The notes beneath the pieces are model-generated. The model ran no database searches and was not told where the DNA came from. It worked only from the letters and a program-made list of their open reading frames with translations. A DNA stretch of 64,000 bases from contig CM037880.1 in the NCBI GenBank assembly GCA_021292165.1, positions 180,813,085-180,877,084 of the forward strand. The letters are read 5' to 3'. Positions 57,085-64,000 of this stretch are shown here, piece by piece (within the stretch, counting starts at the first letter, position 1; each line of letters opens with the position of its first letter). The DNA comes from Shinisaurus crocodilurus (lineage: Eukaryota; Chordata; Lepidosauria; Squamata; Shinisauridae). A program made the position numbers and the translations under genes.

Positions 57085-58006
57085 GTATCATAATGGCTAG
57101 TGTGTTAAGCTTGGATACCGGAGTTCAAATTTCCTCTAGGCTGTGAAGTTTGCAGAATAGCACATCAATATAGCTCAGCCTAACCTACCTCAAAAGATTG
57201 TTGTATGGCTGAAATGTCATCCATGAGGGTTATCAGTTTAACACCAACTACTACATAGAGATTTCTGCTTTGAGTGTGTAAGAGCCTGGTAATACAGTAC
57301 ATTACATCAAAAGTAGCCATGTGTAGCCAAGTTCTGCTGGAAGGGTATCATAGGCAGACACAAGGAAGCAGGAAACACTAGCCTCTTTCCTCTTCTGTTC
57401 ATTTCTGCTTTAGCAGCTAAATTTTTGGCTCCTCTCCCTCCCAGAATAAAATTAGCAATCAAGCAGGGAGCTAAACAGAGAAAGTTGGCCAGAGGCTCCC
57501 ATTTCTTGTATAGTTGCTGAAAAGATCCTCAAGCTTTCCCTGGGGGACCTTCAACATTCTCAACCAGCTGACTACGTGTCTTTTTACTTGGTGAATATAG
57601 CATGTAACCAAGTGCTAAAGCGCATCTCAAATGTACATTCTGAAAGATGTCCTTTTTGTCACACATTCCAAACATATGCATTTGCTCATAATATTTGTAG
57701 AACTCACAACATAAGGTGACAGAAAAAGAAAAGAATTCCCCGAGGGGAGGCTCAAATCTGTGTTTTGGCACTTTTTGAAGCCTACAGTGAGATCAGGCTC
57801 CCCTTCTATTGCTTGCTATAGACATTCCCCAAAGGCATGAGGCATTCTAGGACACTGCTTGGCAGACGAGCACCTGCCATCTGAACATGCAACAGGTTAC
57901 AAGGTAAAACTTGCAACACCAATCTGATTAGAAGCTGACTTCTCCTTTGACAAGTTCTCTTCCCCAAAAGATGGGTAAAAACAAAGTTCTGCTAATCATG
58001 CTAAGG
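57085..58006. other. Intergenic sequence with a weak SINE trace
   Basis: GGCTAGTGTGTTAAGCTTGG and CAGCCTAACCTACCTCAAAA (57090-57200) look like a highly diverged tRNA-headed SINE in plus sense. The rest is unassigned. Confidence 0.35.
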
Positions 58007-58149
58007 CATGGGTGGGGAAGTGTGGCCCTCCAGATGTTGTTGGACTGCAACTCCCATAATCCCTCACCATTGGCAAAACTAGCCAGGGCTGATGAGATTT
58101 AAAGACCATCAACATATGGAGGGCCACACGTTCCCCTCTTCCACCCCTA
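58007..58149. mobile_element. Palindromic hAT-type MITE
   Basis: GGGTGGGGAAGTGTGGCCCT at the left pairs with GGGCCACACGTTCCCC at the right. Confidence 0.65.
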
Positions 58150-59188
58150 GGCAAAACAGAAGGTAGGCATGCTCTTAAACTACAAATGTAGATTTTAAAA
58201 GGTACAATAGTTATACACTCACTCACTTCCAATACATCTTGAAAATTCCTTCCAGAACCATAACCTAACAAGACCTTCATTTTGTTTTGTGGGATTAAAC
58301 TAGGGTAAGGCATTACATTTTATTAGAACCATTTTGCAGGCTGAGAACATCTGGATCTTCATAAAGCTCCAGTTAAGATTTCAGCTTACAGGAAACACAA
58401 GTGAGTGAAGTAATCCGATTACCCCAGGTAAGGAAGTGTTCGAAGAACGGATTCCTAATCCCAGCTGTGATAAAGTATTGCCCTGACCTTTATGTAGGAA
58501 CATGTGGGCCACAAGGGAGACATGGTATATTTATGTGGTTATTCTAAATGCTCATTCACATGTTACACTCTTGGCTACATTCTTATAGTCCGATGCAGTC
58601 AGTTGTCTTCTACCTGCCCATCCCGCAACAAAGGAAGTACCAAAGTCAGAGATAACCCAGCATAAGAATCCCCATCGACACATTGGGTAAGAAGTGGTGG
58701 CAGTAAACATGCAGGAAGACCATTCTTTGCCCACATCTGTCCAAAGTTGCCTTGAGCTTGTGGTTCTCTCTCAAGAAGCAGTATCCTTCGACTCATCCAA
58801 CTATTCTTTGGAACATGTATTTAGGGGTACTGTATTTCATGAGCTGCTTCTAACTGCATGCTACCTTAGTAATGTCAGATGGTAAATTCGGGAATCCAAC
58901 TCGCTGTACTGACACCCAGCAAAACTAGGTGGTAGAATACAAGAAAGAGGTGGTGCTATGAGGGAGAAACTGTTAATATTTTGTGTTGGTTGTAAATAAA
59001 ATGTTTTTTTTGATGCAGTGAAGAACTGATCAGGCAGTGGGTTGGATCCAGACTTGCATGGAGCAGTACTCCACTAACTGGATGCTCCTGTGGGGAGGGA
59101 GGAATTTTGTCAGTTCCCCCTTCACACACACACCCCCCTTAAAATCTACTCTGGAAGGTTGGGGAAGCCTCCAGAAGAGCATGGGAGG
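58150..59188. other. Intergenic sequence, nothing recognised
   Basis: No gene, RNA or transposon that I can name. Confidence 0.4.
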
Positions 59189-59579
59189 TAGGGATGTACC
59201 TGCTCGCCTCGAGCGGGCCAAAATCAGCCCCACTCACGCCCACCTGAGGCGAGCGGGCCTTACCAGGTCCAGGGCCCTGCTCGCCTCTCCGCGACAAGCC
59301 ACCCGCGCTGGCTGCGACGGTCCCATCGCGTCACTTCCGGCTGGCCAGAAGTGACGTGCCGGGAACCTGCGCCGAGTCTTTTCCGTAGAAACCAGGGCAA
59401 CAGGGCTTAAAACAGCCATTTTCTATGGAAAAGACGCAGTGCAGGCTACCGTCGCGCTGGCGCAGGGTCCCGTTGCGGTGGGCGGCTTGGAGAATCGCTC
59501 TGTGCCACTGAGAATTGAGCGGCAGGGGGCCCCCACCGCAAAGAGGCGAGGCACCCCCCCAGGTACGTGTACATCGCTA
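59189..59579. mobile_element. CpG-rich non-autonomous hAT transposon
   Basis: TAGGGATGTACCTGCTCGCC at the left and the complement of the right end (TAGCGATGTACACGTACCTG) are inverted repeats. The 8-bp target duplication ATGGGAGG is perfect (59181-59188, 59580-59587). The 391-bp inside is dense in CpG and contains a palindrome with GTCACTTCCGG and AAGTGAC around 59329-59355. No transposase. Confidence 0.9.
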
Positions 59580-59696
59580 ATGGGAGGTGGCACTAGGGAT
59601 ACTGGGGAAATCAGTGAAAAATGGCGCCCTGCTTTCCTCCAGCACCAGCCACCACGGGATCCAAGTTCCTTCCATGAACAGGAATCCCTCCATTCA

Positions 59697-59980
59697 TAGA
59701 ATCAAGTGGAGTTGGAAGTGGCCTACAAGGCCATCAAGTCCAACCCCCTGCTCAATGCAGGAATCCAGGTCAAAGCATCCCTGACAGATGGCTGTCCAGC
59801 TGCACCTTGAATGCCTCCAGAGTGGGAGAGCCCACCACCTCCCTAGGTAGTTGGTTCCATTGTCTTATTGCTCTGACAGTCAGGAAATTTTTCCTGATGT
59901 TTAGGTGGAATCTAGGTTCCTGTAACTTGAGCCCATTATTCCGTGTCCTGCAAACTGGGATGATCGAGAAGAGATCCTGG
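59697..59980 (-). mobile_element. CR1 LINE 3' end, left part
   Basis: Minus-strand CR1 tail and ORF2 C-terminus (GTAGTTGGTTCCATTGTCTT and neighbours), continuing at 60786 after an 805-bp insertion. Confidence 0.9.
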
Positions 59981-60785
59981 GCCAGGATGTGCTAAAAAAA
60001 GTTAGAAGTTTTTTTCTTCTTCGAGTAAGCTCTGCTCGCTTATCACTCAGCATAATTAACGATTATTGTGATCTTAACAGCAGTTCGTCCCCCATTAACA
60101 GAGATATCTTCAGAGCTGTTAAAACAGGTTTTACCTTTGAGATTCCAAAAACAGCAGTCTGGCTATGCATATGCAAAAAACACCAGCAGTCTGGCAGGAG
60201 CCTCTTGAAGGAAGAACCATTGAGCGTTGAAGGAGAACCATTAGCATATGACTGAGCAGGCTTCCCTCTTCAGAGTTAGAACAAGAAAGGTTACCTTAAA
60301 ATCAATTGGCACATGTCTATAAAACAAAATCTATAAAACAAAATACTGAGCAGGCTTCCCTCTCAGTAAGACTTAGAACAAGAAAGGTTACCTTAAAATC
60401 AATTGGCACATGTCTATAGAATCTATAAAACAAAATACTTTTTCATTCTAAGTAGGAATGTAAGGACTATTGCCAGCCAGAGATGTTGGTCTTGTTGCTG
60501 TTCAAATCAGCATTACAATCATCCCTGGTGTTAGGAATTTAGCATTTCCTCAGTCAGGTCAATTAAGACTTAAGTCAATTAAGAAACACAAACAAAAGCA
60601 TGAAACACAAAAGATCTTGCTGTTCATGATGACTCAGTTGGGTTCGAATTTGCAGTGGAGGGGGGAGAAGAGATTCGACATGCCTGAAGTGACATGCCTG
60701 AAGTGATTCGTGAACAGGCTGGTACAAGGCCGACTAGATCGAAGTAATTCTTAAGCCAGCTGCTGCAGGATCACTCACATCACTA
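59981..60785. mobile_element. Unidentified 805-bp insertion in CR1
   Basis: CR1 homology stops after CCTGG (59976-59980) and resumes at CCTGG (60786-60790), so a 5-bp target duplication is likely. The insertion carries a tandem duplication of about 94 bp (60253-60346 and 60347-60439, beginning TGAGCAGGCTTCCCTCT). I see no terminal inverted repeats or coding frame. A 5-bp duplication would fit an LTR-type insertion, but TG/CA ends are not at the boundaries. Confidence 0.6.
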
Positions 60786-61318
60786 CCTGGCCCTCCTCTT
60801 TGTGACAACCCTTCAAGTACTGGAAGAATGCGATCATACCCTCAGTCTCCTCTTCTGCAGGCTAAACATGCCCAGTTCTTTCAGTCTCTCCTCATAGGGC
60901 CTTGTTTCCAGTCCCTTTATCATCCTTGTTGCCCTCCTCTGAACCCTCTCCAGTTTTTGTCTATGTCCTTCTTAAAGTGTGGTGCCCAGAACTGGACGCA
61001 GTACTCAAGATGAGGCCTAACCAGTGCCAAGTAAAGGGGAATTATCACTTCACGCGATTTGGAAACTATACTTCTATTAATGCAGCCCAAAATAGCATTT
61101 GCCTTCTTTGCAGCCACATCGCATTGCTGGCTCATATTCAGCTTGTGATCTACCACAATTCCAAGATCCTTCTCACTTGTAGTATTGTTGAGCCAAGTGT
61201 CCCCCATTCTGTAACTCTGCATTTGGTTTCCTTTCCCTAGGTGCAGCACTTGGCATTTATCCCTATTAAATTTAATTCTGTTGTTTTTGGCCCAGCACTC
61301 CAGCCTATCGAGATCGCT
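60786..61318 (-). mobile_element. CR1 LINE, right part (ORF2 RT C-terminus)
   Basis: In minus sense AKNNRIKFNRDKCQVLHLGK, LGIVVDHKLNMSQQCDV and LALVRPHLEYCVQFWAPHF are read in a mostly open frame with a few breaks. 5' truncation at about 61318. Confidence 0.9.
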
Positions 61319-62002
61319 TTGAACAGAACAGCAGCTCTGGATCCAACCCATAATGTACATAGGCCTTGACCATGTTTTGTCACTGGTTATCAAGGCAAGA
61401 TACCCTATGCCACAAAGGGTATATCCAATAAATCCAACAATATACGCAGGAGATTCCTAGACAACATATGTACACAGCAACATTCTAATCAGTCCAACTG
61501 TGTTTTAATAAGGGAATTTCTTGAATCATTGTAGATATCACCTACAAATTAATGATTATTATTTTGGTGGTTTACAAATTCTGTTATGAATTGTAAAATC
61601 AAAATATACACCTAAGTGTTAAAGAATATCTAAAAACGGAAATGTTTTTTTTAAACTTTAATTTTCAAGTTCTCCTTAAAAACAGGAACTTAACATTTTT
61701 GGAATGGACTATATTCACCACTGTAAAGCGGGAAGGAATGGCAAACTGTGTCACTGATTTTGGCAAGTGGATTTCAATTAGTACTCAAAACATTTTCAAA
61801 GATATTAAAAAAATAATGTGCCCCCCCCTTTTCAGTTAAAACATTTTAAAAAGTTGCATAAAACATTATGGTAGCAATAATCAAAAAAAGCATTAATTTT
61901 ATTTTTTTGTTAACAGTAGGAACTCTGGTGCTGAAGAACTTTCCAAAGTAAAAAGCAGTTCTCTTTGGGGATATTAGTCAATTAACTTAATAAAGTTCTG
62001 TT
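61319..62002 (-). other. TRAM1: TRAM1 3' UTR and downstream flank
   Basis: AT-rich, repeat-free sequence directly downstream of the TRAM1 stop codon. The 3' UTR begins at 62002. Its true end cannot be fixed; the AATAAA at 61898-61903 is one candidate. Confidence 0.6.
61898..61903 (-). terminator. TRAM1: Candidate polyadenylation signal for TRAM1
   Basis: AATAAA on the minus strand about 100 bp downstream of the stop codon. Other AT-rich hexamers nearby could also serve. Confidence 0.35.
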
Positions 62003-62076
62003 TTAAGATGATTTTTCTTTCCTGCTGCGAGGTGAGTCTGCTCCATTTGAGGTTAATGTTCCATTTATTCCATTTT
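62003..62076 (-). CDS. TRAM1: TRAM1 last coding exon
   Basis: A splice acceptor (TTATTTTTAG, AG at 62077-62078) precedes an exon that completes a Glu codon and reads [20 protein letters not shown] then KSS and TAA (62003-62005). This is the cytosolic C-terminal tail of TRAM1, the multi-span ER membrane protein that sits at the Sec61 translocon and helps insert nascent secretory and membrane proteins. As I remember it, the mammalian tail is nearly the same (NGVNGTLTSN...DSPRNKKEKSS). The entry phase, with a split Glu codon, fits. The earlier exons, including the transmembrane part, lie beyond the right edge. Confidence 0.88.
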
Positions 62077-64000
62077 CTAAAAATAAGAAAACACATGTAG
62101 TTAACTCTCTTCTGGGTACAAAACCTGAGACTTAAAATCTCTTAACACACATTTATTTAGAATTAATTTGGTAGAAAGGCAAACTTTAAGGACACAGAAC
62201 AGCCCTGCTGGATCAGACAAAAGGCCTAGTTAGCCCAGCATCCTGTTTCCTACGGTGGCTTTAGAATAAACTTGGATATAATTTTGTCCAAAATTTCTAT
62301 TATAACTGTGCATAAGATTGTGTGTGTGTGTGTATGGCTCTCAAAGTGGCTTATGACAAATACCTAGTTACAATTGTATCCTGAGCAGCCATTTCTAGCA
62401 TGTTGTAGCAGAGAGGAAGCTGAACTACCATCAGCTCTGCTGAGAAGCCAGCTCCATCAGGCTCCTTCTCCTTTCCATTAGGTGCCATCTTGTAGCAGCT
62501 ATTGCATCAGGCTCCAGTGCAGGAAAAAGAGAAGGAATGCAGGGTCACCATCAGCTCGGCTGAGAGACCAGTAACGTTTGGCTCCTCCTCTCCTTGAATC
62601 TGGTTTCCAGTCCAGCTGGTTGTTCTAAGAACTTTGTAATATTACATTCTAGTGCCTGAGTTTATTCTCCCTCATCTCCCTTCCAATCCCTTTCCCTTTT
62701 GGGTCAAATCTTTTGGATTGTAAGTTGAGAGGAGAGACTGTTCTTTACTGATATGCAAGTCACCCCAAGAGTCTTTTGGGGTGGGGCGGGCTTAAGAAGG
62801 GCAGGGTAAAAATAGTTCAAATAAAATAAACAAAATGCCAGGCTATGTGAAAAGCATTACAGAATGCTGTTGGAAAGAATTAGTGTAGCATTGGGCAAGG
62901 ACTGGGGAGACTCAGAGGTCCACTCACTATCTCTCAGACTATCTTACCTCACATGTTGGTTGCAAGGATAAAAAAACGGGCATCCTGTATGCCACCTTGC
63001 AGGAAAGGTGGGATATAGATGTAGTAAGTAAAACAATAAATCTGGGATGCCAAATAGGTAAAGCCCCACAACTTATCAGTCATTTATTGTATTTATTTAA
63101 GGTATTAGTTGACTACCCCTCATAACTGTTTTAAATGGCTTACACTAGCTCAGCTTGTCTGAGCATGGAAAGCTAAGCAGGGTCAAGCCTGGTTATTACT
63201 TGGATGGGAGACCTCTCCTCTAGTTTCCTGCATTGAGCAGGGGGTTGGACTCGATAGCCTTGTAGGCTCCTTCCAACTCTATGATCTATGAAATATTCTT
63301 TTAGTCCCAGGGCAGTGTACAAAGCAATTAAAAAACCAAAAAGAAAAAGACAACTCTACAGTAATAAAATGTACAATAAATTTCAGAGTTAATAAAACAG
63401 CAGAGTGGAAAACCATTGCTCAAGTAGGCTCCAGGCAACCTGTGAATGTGTGTTTGTGCACACACGCATATGATACATGTGTGAACATCTGTTGCCAATG
63501 CAAAAGAACCAACCCATTCAGGTCAGGGATACTTAAGTCACCTTCTGGTGGCCTCAGTCTAAATTGCTGAGTGAGAACATCAGACTGATTTTATTCTCAC
63601 AATGCACAAGATGCCGGGCTCCTAAGTAACAGGTCACCATTAGAAACTTTAAATTACCTCCAGGCAACAAGATAGTGACTCAGAGTTCCTGTTTTGAAGC
63701 ACTTTCACCAGTGCAGGCTTAAAAAAAAAATACATTGGGTATGCTCAGTTTAGTGCTACTGAACTCTTGTTAATTATTGAGTCCATACTTTCATATCAGA
63801 AACTTCCTGCTTTATTTTCTGTTTGCATCTGTTTTGCACTGACCAAGATTAAATAAATTCAGATCACAACTCAATCAGTGGATTGTCTATGCTCTTTCAG
63901 ATGTGGTCACTGCCTTTGGAAGCTCTCAGCTCTTTCCATTAACCTTTCCCTGGGAAGGTTTTGAGAGAAGTTTGTTGGTGTGTTTTGTTTTTTTACTTCA
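62077..64000 (-). other. TRAM1: TRAM1 last intron (partial)
   Basis: No further TRAM1 exon was found, so the last intron exceeds 1.9 kb. It contains a CR1-like 3' fragment at about 62197-62262 (minus), a (GT)n run at 62320-62333, a partial tRNA-headed SINE at about 62905-63042 (plus), and the fourth 5S-headed SINE. Confidence 0.6.
63136..63294 (+). mobile_element. 5S rRNA-headed SINE with CR1 tail (copy 4)
   Basis: TGGAAAGCTAAGCAGGGTCA and TTACTTGGATGGGAGACC mark the 5S head. TTGAGCAGGGGGTTGGACTC and CTCCTTCCAACTCTATGATC mark the CR1 tail. It lies inside the TRAM1 last intron, antisense to the gene. Confidence 0.88.

Overview
This is vertebrate nuclear DNA, most likely from a squamate reptile (lizard or snake). 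The signs are tRNA-headed SINEs with a B box and an L2-like tail, CR1 retrotransposons with octameric 3' ends, L2-like LINEs, Penelope-like and Helitron remnants, and many short hAT and TA-target MITEs. No species can be named from the sequence alone.

Three landmarks, all on the minus strand, place the window in the conserved neighbourhood NCOA2 (nuclear receptor coactivator 2) - TRAM1 (translocating chain-associated membrane protein 1). (1) The last coding exon of TRAM1 lies at 62003-62076. (2) A CpG island at about 16.7-18.2 kb has the position and orientation expected of the NCOA2 promoter and non-coding exon 1. (3) Two NCOA2-like exons with good splice sites lie at 8163-8327 (bHLH) and 1-125 (linker and start of PAS). 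The order and direction, NCOA2 then TRAM1, fit the arrangement I remember for mammals. Both NCOA2-like exons carry several replacements at positions that are nearly invariant in the family. No exon encoding the NCOA2 start is visible between them and the CpG island. I read them as a decaying partial duplication inside the NCOA2 gene, with fast-evolving genuine exons as the alternative.

Layout. 0-17.6 kb: presumed NCOA2 5' intron, with a repeat-poor stretch at about 1.4-6.7 kb, the two exons, and a CR1 copy (ORF1 esterase plus ORF2 start) split by a hAT element. 16.7-18.2 kb: CpG island. 18.4-23.6 kb: a 5S-headed SINE, a nearly intact CR1 ORF2 with one premature stop, and MITEs. 24-29.4 kb: sparse DNA, then a GC-rich palindromic block holding a 5S rRNA pseudogene. 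29.8-33.2 kb: a second kind of APE-type LINE with a C-terminal zinc knuckle, broken and invaded by a 5S-headed SINE. 33.5-35.5 kb: a three-level nest (L2 tail in CR1 in L2). 38.6-41.6 kb: an L2 fragment and a Penelope-like GIY-YIG relic invaded by a young hAT element. 43.6-61.3 kb: L2, CR1, a second GACTC-rich hAT copy, MITEs, a Tc1 fragment, a Helitron-like element, a CpG-rich hAT element, and a CR1 copy split by an 805-bp insertion. 61.3-64 kb: TRAM1 3' UTR, last exon and part of its last intron.

How the parts relate. No intact protein-coding gene lies wholly inside the window. Most of the sequence is transposon-derived. The 5S-headed SINEs end in the same 3' sequence as the CR1 copies here, so CR1 is their probable mobilising partner. 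Nested insertions with readable target-site duplications give a relative order: the hAT elements at 12.3, 40.4, 48.3 and 59.2 kb are among the younger arrivals.
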